Assembly: GCA_026874595.1 (NCBI GenBank)
Contig: CM049306.1
Location: 60,084,019-60,148,018 of the forward strand
DNA length: 64,000 nucleotides
Reading direction: 5' to 3'
DNA from: Sipunculus nudus
Taxonomy: Eukaryota; Annelida; Sipuncula; Golfingiida; Sipunculidae
Shown here: piece by piece, positions 38,398-49,551 of the stretch
Position numbering within the stretch: the first letter of the stretch is position 1
Layout of the letters: each line of letters begins with the position of its first letter
The notes under the pieces: model-generated
Told to the model about the DNA's origin: nothing
Database searches by the model: none
What the model saw: the letters and a program-made list of their open reading frames with translations, nothing else
Made by a program: the position numbers and the translations under genes

Positions 38398-38520
38398 CAT
38401 CAGTTGTAAAGGTGATACATACATCAAACTTTTTGTTTTGAAGGTTTCTTTCACACTTTATAAACAGTTATCATGATTTAAATGTCCAGTACTTAACAAG
38501 TCTTTATTTGTGCATTTCAG

Positions 38521-38669
38521 GAATTCTGATACATTGGTTCCTCACATCTTTAACTTCCTGGTTTTATTATCATATGAAAAATACCACTCCAAGAGTATAA
38601 TTGGTATGAATCGAGTTATACAGCTATGTGACGGCATTATGGCCAGTGGGCAGCAACCAACTACACATG
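38521..38669 (+). CDS. HTT: HTT exon 9 of window
   Basis: Acceptor gcatttcag, donor gtgggt. It encodes [15 protein letters not shown], against human VLLSYERYHSKQIIG, and [11 protein letters not shown], identical to human. It ends one base into an Ala codon. Confidence 0.98.
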
Positions 38670-38755
38670 GTGGGTTACCTGCAGATTTAACAATTTATCA
38701 TTATACAGTTTCTGTGTCTAGCCCTTTTTATTATATCCCTGTCATATGTCAGGAA

Positions 38756-39271
38756 TATTATGGTATACCCACCTTCTGTCTGTCCATCTGTCCATCCATT
38801 AACTTTAGTGTCGCTGTGATAACTAACTGGAGCTTTGATGGATTTTCACAAAACTCACCTTAACTACTTACCAACAGATCATCTCATACAAGTTCGATTA
38901 TGGGCAACATCCACACATATTTAATAAGGTCAAAGGTCACTAGGCTTCTTTGTGGTGTCGCCACAATAACTTGTGAAGAATATGAAGGATTTTTGATTAA
39001 ACTCATCGGAAATGTTAATCAATAAAATTTCTCACCTAATTTGATTTCCAGCAAAATCCATGCATGTTTAGTGAGGTCAGAGGTTACCGCACTTTGGAGG
39101 CACCTTGATGACTTACCAAAAATCCTATGGATTTTCATGAAACTCAATATACATATTTACCAATAGAGTTTCTCACCTGAAATACCTTCTCACCAAATTC
39201 ATGCATATTTAATGAGGTCAGAGATCACCAGATACACGACAGGTGTATTATGCACGATTATGGTGCTCTTG
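38756..39271 (+). mobile_element. Hairpin-type non-autonomous element, another family
   Basis: A head rich in 'tgtctgtccatctgtccatcc', a core with three 'aatgaggtcagagatcacc'-type monomers and an end of 'atgcacgattatggtgctct' plus TGT follow the layout of the other hairpin elements. The boundaries are approximate. Confidence 0.45.
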
Positions 39272-39539
39272 TAATGATATGGAAAGCAAACAATAAATTA
39301 TTGTTTTGTATTAACTATATTGAATATAGTCCATCCCACCATAGTTTTTTTTGGTGAAAATTATCACAAAGTGAATGAATTAATTTTATTTAATATCAGA
39401 GAAAACAGTTTTTGTCACAGCATATTGACTGAAATGACATAGTCAAGGATACTTTTTGACAGGCGATAATTGGAGTACTGAGTACAATGAATTGTCAGCT
39501 GAAAGATGCCATCCTGTGTAGTCAATTCATGAGGAAGCT

Positions 39540-39842
39540 CCTGTAAAGTTATAAAGTATACATTTAATAAGTTTGAATAAAATGTTCCATTATCTATTGC
39601 CTATGAATCCGATATATGTACATACAGTTGTACCTGAAATTGGGTCCCTGCTACTTCATTCCTTTGAAATATTAATGAAAAATCTCCATTTTCCATTAAA
39701 AAACCTATGGTTACATTTCAAGACTTGCCTACCATCAAAACCACTGCTGTTGTTTTGTTCATATTTGGCATATCAATTCCTCAATATATTCTCTATGTAC
39801 ATGCCAGAAATTAGGTCAGTATTGCAATATTGACACCATTAT
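39540..39842 (+). repeat. Family A monomer fragment
   Basis: A worn copy of the family A core ('gaaatattaatgaaaaatct', 'atatcaattcctcaata', 'gtacatgccagaaattaggtc'). No head or terminus is present. Confidence 0.55.
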
Positions 39843-39878
39843 AAACAGTTAAACTATATGTTGTACTGTATGTTGCAG

Positions 39879-40009
39879 CTATCCCTGCCCTACAGCCCAT
39901 TGTACATGACCTGTTTGTACTGCGAGGTTCCAGTAAAGCTGAGAAGGAGCTTGACACGCAGAGAGAGGTGGTTGTGTCCATGCTGCTCAGGCTGGTCCAG
40001 TACTACCAG
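39879..40009 (+). CDS. HTT: HTT exon 10 of window
   Basis: Acceptor tgttgcag, donor gtaatc. It encodes [16 protein letters not shown], identical to human, then [13 protein letters not shown], against human [13 protein letters not shown]. Confidence 0.99.
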
Positions 40010-40526
40010 GTAATCCAGCGCTGACAGATAAAGTTTTTATTATAATTAAAAATATCTTGCAACTTTTCATTAAAGGTCTCAGACAGCTTCTAATTTTAGT
40101 CACTGAAAGAACTCAGCCCACAACATAGCATGGATCTGCATACAGATCAGTATGGCTGTCTAGAGAATAGCAGAGAATAAACTTTTGATATATCAATAAA
40201 ATCAAATAAAATGTAAATATTATTATTCCCTTTGGGAAAAAAAGGTTACAAGCACAATTTATCAATAGCAATTATTTACTTTCTTTAGCCATTGTTTGAC
40301 AGAAAATGATAAAGTGATACGGTTATGGTGTGTACTGTTTTCACATCATGTCTTCTTAGACGACTTGTTTATTCTGTTTAAAGCTTATGCTTATTTTAAT
40401 TATTGCAGATTATTTCATTTTAATCCTATCCCGTGTTTAGTTATTATTGATTTCATTTAAATTCTTACACTCTTTATATTTATGCTCAGCTGTTAATGTT
40501 ATTGTTTCTTTAACAAATTTTCAAAA
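40010..40526 (+). other. HTT intron 10, unique part
   Basis: AT-rich intron without a recognised element, up to the start of the acceptor array. Confidence 0.4.
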
Positions 40527-40913
40527 GCTGGACATGTTCATTTGTGGTGCCTGGCTATACATTCCAGGTGCTGGACATGTTCATTTGTGGTGCCTGGTTT
40601 ATACATAACAGGTGCTTGACATGTTCATTTGTGGTGCCTGGTTTATACATTTCAGGTGTTGGACATGTTCATTGTGGTGCCTGGTTTATACATTACAGGT
40701 GCTGGACATGTTCATAGTGGTGTCTAGTTTATACATTACAGGTGCTGGATATGTTCATCGTGGTGCCTGATTTATACATTACAGGTGCTGGACATGTTCA
40801 TTGTGGTGCCTGGTTTATACATTACAGGTGCTGGATATGTTCATCGTGGTGCCTGATTTATACATTACAGGTGCTGGACATGTTCATTGTGGTGCCTGGT
40901 TTATACATTACAG
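40527..40913 (+). repeat. Tandem array of nine decoy acceptors of HTT exon 11
   Basis: Nine direct copies (43-44 bp) of a unit made of the last 19 intron bases (cctggtttatacattacag) and the first 24 exon bases (the codons for VLDMFIVV). Copies begin at about 40527, 40568, 40612, 40656, 40699, 40742, 40785, 40828 and 40871. Copies 6 and 8 are identical, as are 7 and 9, showing a later 86-bp duplication. Most copies keep the AG and the pyrimidine-poor tract of the true site. Because 43 is not a multiple of three, use of copies 5-9 would shift the frame or hit TGA/TAG soon after. Confidence 0.95.
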
Positions 40914-41030
40914 GTGCTGGACATGTTCATAGTGGTACTGCACCAGAGTCACAAGGAGAGTGAAGAGAAGTGGAAGAGACTGTCCAGACAGGTGGTGGAC
41001 ACAGTCCTGCCAAAACTGGCAGCCCAGCAG
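40914..41030 (+). CDS. HTT: HTT exon 11 of window
   Basis: The true exon follows the ninth decoy acceptor. It encodes [15 protein letters not shown], against human VLEMFILVLQQCHKE, and [20 protein letters not shown], against human [20 protein letters not shown]. Exactly 39 codons; donor gtcagt. Confidence 0.98.
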
Positions 41031-41557
41031 GTCAGTTTATATCCTTGCCAGTATATAGTAGGGCGGCAGACCCATTATATTTCCCAGTTATTTCCAACTT
41101 CAGTTTTATTCCTATAATTAGAGTTAATCGAAAAGGATTTCTATGTTTCCAGTTCATTGGTTAAAAGATTCAGTCCTTTTTCTTCCTGCTGTAAGTAACC
41201 ATTTGTAAGGACACTGTCTACATAGACTTTATGCTGCTTTACCATCCTTCATGTTATCGTCAGAAGTCATGAACAACATTGTCCACTGTGTATAATATTC
41301 TAATACATTATTTGACAAATCTGGTATATAATACTTAATTGTAAAATGGTACCTTTTTGTAAACCAGTAGAAACAAAGTTCAATTTTCATGAAATATGTA
41401 AAGTCACTTGCTATATATATTGATAGCAAATGTGAAATAGCAATGTGGTATTCTTAAGTAAAAACAATATTGTTTTAGTGAATTTAGCTATTGTTAAGAG
41501 TGACTAAATTACTTTTGATGAAAGTGATATATCAGTTGAAATGTTTTTCCTTTGTAG
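41031..41557 (+). other. HTT intron 11
   Basis: AT-rich; no feature recognised. Confidence 0.45.
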
Positions 41558-41680
41558 CTGAACCTTGAAGGTCAGGTGGCCCTGGATGTCCTTCACCGCC
41601 TGTTTGAGTCTGTAGCACCAAGCGTGTTCCGCCCAGTGGACCTGGTCCTTAAAACACTTATGGCACCCCCTGCTAACTTG
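41558..41680 (+). CDS. HTT: HTT exon 12 of window
   Basis: Acceptor cctttgtag, donor gtatgt. It encodes VLHRLFESVAPSVFRPVDL, against human VLNTLFEILAPSSLRPVDM. 41 codons. Confidence 0.97.
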
Positions 41681-42577
41681 GTATGTATAGACATTTACTT
41701 ATATACAACTCTATATATCATAACCTAAACTTTATTTTTTTCTACAGGTTCAAAATATTTCCTTTCATTTTGTTGATTATTATATCTTTCTTTGTGATAA
41801 TTATCATAATTATTCCCTTACTAATTGGCTTGTAAAATAGTCAAAATAGATTAAACTTATGTTAATAATATTATTTTGGATGATGCTTTTAATATTTATT
41901 TTGATTGAGAGTAAATACAGACTGATTTATTTAACTGAATACTTTACATGGTAGTAAATTTTATTTATTCATGGGATGAAGCTTGATGGGCTTGAGATTT
42001 TTAACATGGAAGTATAAAATTGAAATATTAAACACCTTTAATTTCTTGCTGTGCTTCTGTAAATTGATTTATACCAAACAAACAAAAATTATTTTTGTAT
42101 GAGCCTATTCCAATATCTGAAGTCTGTTAACTAAACATAATCTTTTGAACCTTTTATCAAAATATGCCTGAAAATGTTGATCCCACCACACATAGGCTGT
42201 TTGTTTGATTAATATCCAAGTGTTTATAACATGTTGGGTCCTACCATAATAATCCAAAAACATTCAACAAGGACATCTGGAATTAAGTAAGAACGAGAGA
42301 TTTGAGGCAGGCATTTTGCAACTGGTGACTTTTCAACTACGTTACATATGTTACCAACTACCTTAGGTTGCATAGTTTTCCATTTGTCAACATTGCTGTG
42401 TTTACTAACAGCTTGTAAAAAAAAGCTCATACATCCCTCACAAAGGGGTTATAATACTTTTCTCAACAGAAATTACCCACAGTTTATATACATGTCTGCA
42501 GAGTAAGTAAAAAATCACATAAATTCTACAGGAGAGGTAGGTGAGTGGCTGGCTTTAAAGATTATGTCTGTTAACAC
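41681..42577 (+). other. HTT intron 12, first part
   Basis: AT-rich. It holds an inverted copy of repeat G at 42225-42440 and nothing else recognised. Confidence 0.4.
42225..42440 (-). repeat. Interspersed repeat G, copy 2
   Basis: The complement reads 'gatgtccttgttgaatgttt' and 'tggattattatggtagg', matching the copies at 31585 and 45544. Confidence 0.55.
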
Positions 42578-42665
42578 CATTTTATATGAACATAAACATA
42601 TCTGGTTTTACAGGGTAGTACCAAGGCCATGGAGTAGTAGTTGTGTGTTGTCCTTGTGTTAAGAT
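42578..42665 (+). repeat. Duplicated acceptor (one decoy) of HTT exon 13
   Basis: An 88-bp unit repeated directly at 42666. It contains the intron tail (catttta...tttacag) and about 45 exon bases. The decoy acceptor ends at 42613. The decoy reads GSTKAME and then TAG, TAG, so it could not give full-length protein. Most differences from the true copy are G-to-A or C-to-T changes. Confidence 0.93.
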
Positions 42666-42701
42666 CATTTTATATAAATTTAAACATGTCTGTGTTTACA
42701 G

Positions 42702-42934
42702 GGTAGTGCCAGGGCCATGGAGCAGTGGTTGTGTGTAGTCCTTGTCGTGCTGCGGGTCCTCATCTCCCAGTCCAAGGAGGAAACTGTGTTGTCACGGTTA
42801 CAAGAGCTAGGTCTCCATGTCACTGTCATGGCAGACACTGCTGCCCGTCACCGTGGAGACATCACAGGACCAGAGAAAGAAAGCAGGCAGCATAATGAAG
42901 ATGAGCTGGCCATTCCAGAACAGGTTCTTGCAAG
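42702..42934 (+). CDS. HTT: HTT exon 13 of window
   Basis: Acceptor gtttacag, donor gtaaat. It encodes [20 protein letters not shown], against human [20 protein letters not shown], followed by a charged, poorly conserved stretch. It ends with two bases of an Arg codon. Confidence 0.97.
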
Positions 42935-44198
42935 GTAAATTCTTTTAACATTCACCTTTTTTTTTTACCTATAAAGTGTAGCAATATGCTGAATATGGGA
43001 GTCAGCTATATATTCAGATTTGTAAAATTTGTGCAGAAAATTATAACCTACTTGTGTATATTTCTTTTGATATGGGGATGTTTTGCATGTCATGTAACCT
43101 ACAGCTATATTCATTCCAGTAGTAGTGTAGTATAGTCTGTTCCACAGTGGGGTGCCCATTGAAATTCTGAAATATTTTCATAAATTGAAAGATCATTTAT
43201 TAAAAGTAAGTTGCATTGAAGGAATGAGGAATAGGCCCTATTAACTAGAATGAAAACAAAATCATATTGATCAGTATGTTTAAGTAATTTTGTTGCATCA
43301 GTTTTTGAAAAAAAAAAATGTTTGACAACATCTTAACTTGGTTGATGAAGGTCAAGATCACTGGTCACATAATCAAACACCTGCATTTAAAAGCTGTTGA
43401 TTGCTTGATTGGTGTCAGAAATATTCTGAAAGTCTTTCAGAGCTTGGCTGGCAACCCTTGAGAGACACCATGTCACATGGTCACAAGATTCAGAACCAGA
43501 CGGTCACCAATACAAATGTTGGATTTTATTGTGAAGTTTTACATTTCTTATTAGGCCATTGGTCCCTCATCAGCTTTAGTGTCAAATTGTGTCACAATAT
43601 TAACGTCAAGAGAACTATCATCAAATTGTAATAGGCACCTACTGTTGGAACAGATTATAGACAAGTAAGCATCTTTCTCTCTTGGGAGACAGTGGTAGAT
43701 CCATGGGTGTTCAGTTGAGCCTATGAGCAGCCTAAGACATGACACAGGAGCTCCACCAATGCATGGCACACTGCAGTGATTTTCATATGCATATTTGTAA
43801 AGAGATTTTTGAGTTAGGGCAAAGCTCTTTGTAACTCTATTCTGTTATAGATACATGAAAAATATAGAACATTATTTATTCTAACCATTTGTATCTTTTT
43901 ATTGTAAATTTAGATATGATGAGTTTTACACAGGATACTTTTCACTCACAATATCAATATGTTAATATTGCATGTGGTATTATGTATGCATGGATTAATT
44001 TAAACATGCAAAAATTTTGTTTGAAAGTGCTATTACTTCTCATGCTTTCATCCTGAAATTTCAATCTGACCAATAGTTCATGATAAATTTTCCTGTTTGC
44101 ATAATACTTCCTGTTTTCTTTAAATACTCCTTGTCCTTAATGACACAACTGATTATCTTCTAGTTTTCTTACTACCTGTGGTTTGGTCTTGTTTTCAG
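42935..44198 (+). other. HTT intron 13
   Basis: 1.26 kb, AT-rich. I recognise no gene or repeat in it. Confidence 0.45.
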
Positions 44199-44341
44199 AT
44201 TTCTCCTACAGGTGGTGGGAGTTGTAGCTACAGAAGTTCAGCGACAAGTAACTAACCTCTCCACACCAGAGGGTTCCTACTACTTCTTGAGTCAGGAACT
44301 GTCCCATTTCTTCTTGTATGTCATGCACATGTTTCAGTCAG
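44199..44341 (+). CDS. HTT: HTT exon 14 of window
   Basis: Acceptor gttttcag, donor gtgagg. With the split codon it reads RFLLQVVGVVATEVQRQV, against human RFLLQLVGILLEDIVTKQL, and later QELSHFFLYVMHMFQSG, against human QELGTLLMCLIHIFKSG. Confidence 0.96.
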
Positions 44342-44857
44342 GTGAGGCCCTGTTTCTGTCTGCAGTGCAGAAAAACATTATAAAATATGTTGGCCAAAGA
44401 CATTCACAGCTACTTTTATACTTCATCAACAATGAACAGCTTCAAGAATGATGAAAAATTTAACTTTTGCTCAAAAAGAAAAATAAAGCTTTCATTTTTT
44501 ATAATAACATAGTACTTAAATTTATGTAGCTTTACTTCAAAATGGAATTCCAATAAATGAGGATATTATCCAAAATTCAAGGAACATTGATTTTATATAA
44601 TATACATTACAGAGTATTTTAATCATCATTGATATTATTTTTATTGTAAATTTCTATTCTTCCAAAGTTCTGTTTTAAGTGTGTAATGTTTTCGGCATGG
44701 ATATGTCTTTATTCTGTTATTTATGTGTTTAAACTCTGTGACCATTGAAACCATCCTAGAGCTGGGAAGTAAAAGAATAACCTAACATGTAACATCCTCA
44801 ATTTAACCATTGACATTTAATATTAAAATATAAAATTAAAATATTTTATATTTGCAG
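44342..44857 (+). other. HTT intron 14
   Basis: AT-rich; nothing recognised. Confidence 0.45.
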
Positions 44858-45086
44858 GGCTGTTCCGCAGAGTAGCAGTAGCTTGTATGGGACTTATAAG
44901 AAAAGAGACACCTTCAGAATATTACAGCATGGATCGTATCAACCAAGCATTCCAGGATATCGCCACACACCACCCAACTCTGACTTTACAGTGGTGTAAT
45001 ATCCTGATCCTGCTCAACTATGAGAACAAAGCATGGTGGAGCGAGATCCTACAGACCCAGAGGAAATATGTCCATGCCAACACAGA
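44858..45086 (+). CDS. HTT: HTT exon 15 of window
   Basis: Acceptor atttgcag, donor gtgagt. It encodes THHPTLTLQWCNILILLNY, against human TTHPALVLLWCQILLLVNH. The last 19 bases and the donor are the first unit of a tandem array. Confidence 0.97.
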
Positions 45087-45537
45087 GTGAGTCTGAACTG
45101 TAAAGATAATAAAATGTCCACACCAACACAGAGTGAATCTTAAATAAAAAGATAAGAAAATTTCCACACCAACAAAGGGTGAGTCTGAAATAAATAGATA
45201 AAAAAATGTCCACATCAACACAGAGTGAGTCTAAACTGTAAAGATAATAAAATATCCACACTAACTTATAGTTAGTCTGAAATATAAAGATAATAAAATA
45301 TCCACGCTAACTTTTAGTGAATCTGAAATATAAAGATAATAACATGTCAACACTAACACAGAGTGAGTCTGAATTATTAAGATAATAAAATGTCCATGCT
45401 AATACATAGTGATACTTAAATATGAAGATAATTAATTGTCCATGCTCACACAGAGTGAGTCTGAAATATAAAGATAATAAAATGTCCACGCTAACACAAA
45501 GTGAGTCTGAAATTTAACGATAATAAAATGTCTATCT
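45068..45537 (+). repeat. Tandem array of donor sites of HTT exon 15
   Basis: About ten direct copies (unit about 46 bp) plus a partial one. The first is the true exon end and donor. Each unit has the last 19 exon bases (atgtccatgccaacacaga) and 27 intron bases starting gtgagtctga. A GTGAGT donor persists in at least five decoys, and others have GTTAGT, GTGAAT or GTGATA. Extending the exon past the true donor reads GAG TGA, so every downstream decoy would add an immediate stop. Confidence 0.95.
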
Positions 45538-45543
45538 AGGTAA

Positions 45544-45890
45544 TTCATTTTCAGAAAAGTTCTTATAACAGCTCTGAGTACTGTTAATAAACATGGTACA
45601 TGCACCATTATTGACAAACAGAAAAACCTTGTAAACTAAAGTGGTTAATTTGCATATGTACATATGGTTAAAGGTTTGCAGTTGCAAAACGCCCTTTGCA
45701 AAACTCTGGTCTGTCTGACTTTGTGCCATATGTCCTTGTTGAATATGTTTGGATTATTTTGGCAGATCCCCATGTGTTATAGACAAGTGGATGTCGACAT
45801 AATAAACAATCTATGTACGATCAGATCAGTGTTTTCTAGTCTATGTTTTATCAGATGCTCAAGCGATTATCTTTAGTTAATAGATGTGGT
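45544..45890 (+). repeat. Interspersed repeat G, copy 3
   Basis: Follows the donor array. It shares 'attgacaaacagaaaaacct', 'tgtccttgttgaatatgttt' and 'tggattattttggcag' with copy 1. Confidence 0.6.
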
Positions 45891-46107
45891 AGTGTGGTAG
45901 GAATTGGTTGTATTTAGCTCTGAACAGAACCATTGTAATATAACATAAATAGAATGTCCGTGCTTGCCTCTGTTGAGTTCTGGACATGACGATCTTTTAT
46001 CAGTAACTTTACTTTGCATAACCCCTGAGGAATGCAACAAGTAACTATGCCTTGGTTATTGTGTTAGCGAAACATGGTTGTAAATATTTCTAAATCTTAT
46101 GCTTCAG

Positions 46108-46207
46108 ATCTGAGAGAATGAATGGCAACATTCCTACTGACTATGAGAAGTGTTGTAACCTTGAGATTGTACGACGTGGAGGGCTTGTTCTGTTCTGTGA
46201 CTATGTG
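46108..46207 (+). CDS. HTT: HTT exon 16 of window
   Basis: Acceptor tgcttcag, donor gtaggg. It encodes EIVRRGGLVLFCDYV, against human EIVRRGALILFCDYV. The preceding acidic loop of the human protein (MSGEEEDSD) is shortened and different here. Confidence 0.97.
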
Positions 46208-46988
46208 GTAGGGGTACACTTGATCTTGTAATAGTATTTACCAGTGATAGGAACCAGTTGTCAAATCAATATAGATGACAGAAACAAATAAAACAATCAA
46301 TGATCCATTATTAATAGATTATTTTATCTACCTTCTAGCACCATATCGGCCCTCTGACATTACAACCAGATTACTGGCTGTACGAATGCCTTTACATCTT
46401 GTTCTGTGGAATGCATCATAAGGCCCCATGAGGATGCAAATATTTTCTTAATTTTTGACAAAGCCTCATGGTCCACTGGTAGACTGTCAATTGACATTGT
46501 TTACACTTTTTTGTTACACAAGGTTAAGTTTTAATGTTGTCCAATACTTTGTGTTTTGTCTTTCTTATATTTCTGAGAGGATTAAAATATTATTTCTGGA
46601 TAATATTACTTCTTTGCTTGTATATACATAATTGTTTGTACTCAGTTATTATCTCATGATACAATACCTTATACAAAACAGATATAGGATAGTGAACATA
46701 CAAACTATGGACACAATAAGTATACAACTAGGTAGGTTGATGCTTCTGACTAATGATGTTTTGTTTTACATGTCATATATGGTACTGAGAGAAATTTCTG
46801 GAGTTCAGTCTTTTATTTCAGTTGATTATTAATATGAAAATAGCAGAGTTTGTCTATCAGCATGTAAAGTGTCCTTGAATATATGTTGTGGTATGGGTGA
46901 AGTTAAATCTCAAGTGCCCAACATTATGCTTTTACCTTACCCTCTTTATAGTAATGCCTGTGTTTCAACATGTATTCCTTCTTTTAAG
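46208..46988 (+). other. HTT intron 16
   Basis: AT-rich; nothing recognised. It ends in the acceptor cttcttttaag. Confidence 0.45.
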
Positions 46989-47092
46989 TGTGAAAATTTA
47001 ACGGATGCTGAGCACATGACTTGGGTAATCATCAACCACGTGAGTGACCTCATCTCCCTCTGTCATGAACCTCCTGTTCAGGACTTCATCAG
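46989..47092 (+). CDS. HTT: HTT exon 17 of window
   Basis: Acceptor ttcttttaag (AAG rather than CAG), donor gtaaaa. It encodes [18 protein letters not shown], against human [18 protein letters not shown]. Confidence 0.98.
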
Positions 47093-47641
47093 GTAAAATA
47101 CTTCGCTTGTTACTATTCCGATGTAAAGAACTGATGATTATCATGGTGCCACTGTGTAATTCTGATTGGTCATGCTGTATCATCATTGGGAGCATTGGTT
47201 ATTGTTATCTTAACATTATGAAAATTAGTTTGTTACCTTGTTATCATGGAAATTGATGTTCCCTCACAATTTGATAATTCCAAGTGCACAATATTTTAGT
47301 TTTCAAATTTTTATGCACTGCATATATGTTACATTATATTTATTTTCTTATTAATATGACATGCTTTCCTGTACAATTAATACATGTACAGCGGAAATTG
47401 TCTGAAAGACCACCTATCTATTATGACCACCATTCAGTGGACCAAAAGCATCCCCATTGATTTTTACTGACCTGTCTAACAAGACCACCTATGAATTTAG
47501 GCCATGTTTGGCCAGTCTAACAAGTGGTCTCATAACACAGGTTTCACTGTATATCCTTTTTCTGTTTAGTGCATATAGAGTAGAAGTATCAGTGTAGCCA
47601 GTGCTGTATGTTTAATGATTGTACATGTACATCTTTTTCAG
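47093..47641 (+). other. HTT intron 17
   Basis: Contains the MITE at 47389-47549. Otherwise unremarkable. Confidence 0.45.
47389..47549. mobile_element. Mariner-like MITE
   Basis: Flanked by TA. The left end is CAGCGGAAATTG (worn) and the right end CAGGTTTCACTG. The interior has 'gaccacc' and 'gtggtc' phrases as in the copies at 30729 and 37711. Confidence 0.6.
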
Positions 47642-47717
47642 TGCCATACACAGAAACCCAGCGGCAAGTGGACTGTTTATCCAAGCGATCCATGCACGCT
47701 GTGAAAATGTCACCGAG
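47642..47717 (+). CDS. HTT: HTT exon 18 of window
   Basis: Acceptor tctttttcag, donor gttagc. With the split codon it encodes [20 protein letters not shown], against human [20 protein letters not shown]. Confidence 0.98.
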
Positions 47718-48595
47718 GTTAGCTGCACTAACTATTTCTGTTTAACAGATGTTCAGATTATTTATTTACTTAATTGAAGCCCATATCTTGTTCTGTCATC
47801 CAGTGTTACAGTTCTTATCATTTTAGACACAAAGATTTCTCACATTAAGTAAACAACTAACACTCAGTAAAGTAAGTTATTAATTTAGATAAACTGAAAT
47901 TATGTTGGAAATCACAGTCAATGATTCATATATGCAAAACCTGTGTTTGAAAAGGTCAAATGGGACAGGTCATGCCTCATGCTGTACTTGCTCCTAGAAT
48001 TTAAAAATAAGACATATTCACTGGCATCATGCTTTGTGTAACAAGAATTAGAATATGTGTAATCACCAGGGGATGTGAGATGACATCTTGTGTAATAAGC
48101 ATAGTTGATCTCTCCAGGTGGAACCACTGTTTTTCAAATGTTTATCTGGGAAGTATCTGTCTGGCAGTCCCTACAATGGAGAGCAGAAGGAGTAAAAAAT
48201 GCTCTCTCAAAATGGAATTAGAAACATTGGCATTAGAAAATCTTTAAAAGCTAACTATAGTTAGCATGAAGTTCATCCTGTTATATATAACAGGCAAATC
48301 CAAATGGATCTCCTGTAATACTGGATGCAAAAAGATGTCTTGTCAAGTAGGTAACCTGCTCAGTGTTTAGAAGAATTACTTTAAAATGAAAGTTATATTA
48401 TATTAATCTAAAGCAGATTTAATTAAAAGCATAAGCTTTCAAGTGAGTGATGCACATCAATATGAAGTAATGATTTTTGGTGCTAAATTCACATTTAGTG
48501 TAAGAACTGCCTCAAAAAAAGAAAATTAAAGGAACTTATTGTGTAAGTTGAGCTTTAAAAAGGATAATCTTTACAGCCTTTTAATGTTTGAACAG
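47718..48595 (+). other. HTT intron 18
   Basis: AT-rich; no element recognised. A possible alternative acceptor (tttacag at 48570-48576) lies 20 bases before the true one. Confidence 0.4.
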
Positions 48596-48772
48596 CCTCG
48601 TCTAGTGAAGAAGACCCTGCAGTGCTTGGAGGCGATACACCTTACACAGAGTGGGGCGCTGCTGACCCTGCTGATTGATAAGTTCCTCAACACGCATCAT
48701 GTGGCAGTAGCCAGGATGTGTGACACCACGGCCTGTAGACGAGTTGAGATGCTGCTGGCCGAGAGTGTAGAG
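48596..48772 (+). CDS. HTT: HTT exon 19 of window
   Basis: Acceptor tttgaacag, donor gtcagt, 59 codons. It encodes [20 protein letters not shown], against human [20 protein letters not shown], and ACRRVEMLLAES, against human ACRRVEMLLAAN. Confidence 0.98.
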
Positions 48773-49551
48773 GTCAGTAATTGCATTGTTCAACTTAAAC
48801 TGAAAAATAACCAAAGACTGGTATTAAATTGATTGTATATGTGCATACTTTTGATTATTTGCTTTTATTAATGATTTTTTTATCAAACAAAGCAGAGTAA
48901 TATTGAGCATTTAATCAAATGAGCTGCTTTTCTCGTATATTTGTAAACTCTTCATACACAGTGGTTATACACTGCATTCGTTCCAGATCTCCTTCTGTTA
49001 AACCGCTGCTGTGTTTAGCAAGTTTTTCAGGGTTGCAACACCAGGGCTTTCGTAGGGGCCAAGTATCCGACCAACAAGTGCGGGGTGTCGCGGGTTTTAA
49101 ACTTGGAGTTGGATGCACAATGTGATAGCATGCTCTGAGTGGTGTGATTACAAATTTTGGCCCTGTGCCTGCCCTGGTGGTGAAACCCGGAGGATCTTGC
49201 TATACAAAGCAGAACGACTGCAGTGTATAAGCGCTGCATGAGGGGTGTAGTATATTTGTCACTGGACATTTTCCAGAATATTGTCAATAGAAAATAAATG
49301 AATAAAGAGGGTGACAATACTAATCTAAACAAGCTGTACTATTTCCCCTGGCCCCTCTAAAAATTAGTCTATGTTCATATGCTTTAATAAATGCGATGCT
49401 GAAGGCTGGTCTTTGGTGCCAGTGTACACGGTCAGATGGAAGAAATGCCTGGTAACTATCACAAATGGCACATCAGGATGTGGAGGTGTGAGATTCAACA
49501 GTTTTTGAATATATGTCATTTTATTTTAATTTTATAATTTATGGTACACAG
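48773..49551 (+). other. HTT intron 19
   Basis: A stretch at 49012-49250 is GC-richer than its surroundings and may be an unidentified repeat. No gene is supported. Confidence 0.35.

Noticed and set aside
40742-40963. Repetitive 73-codon open frame (MLDMFIVV-type)
   Set aside because: Read-through of the decoy acceptor array in shifting frames. Not a gene.
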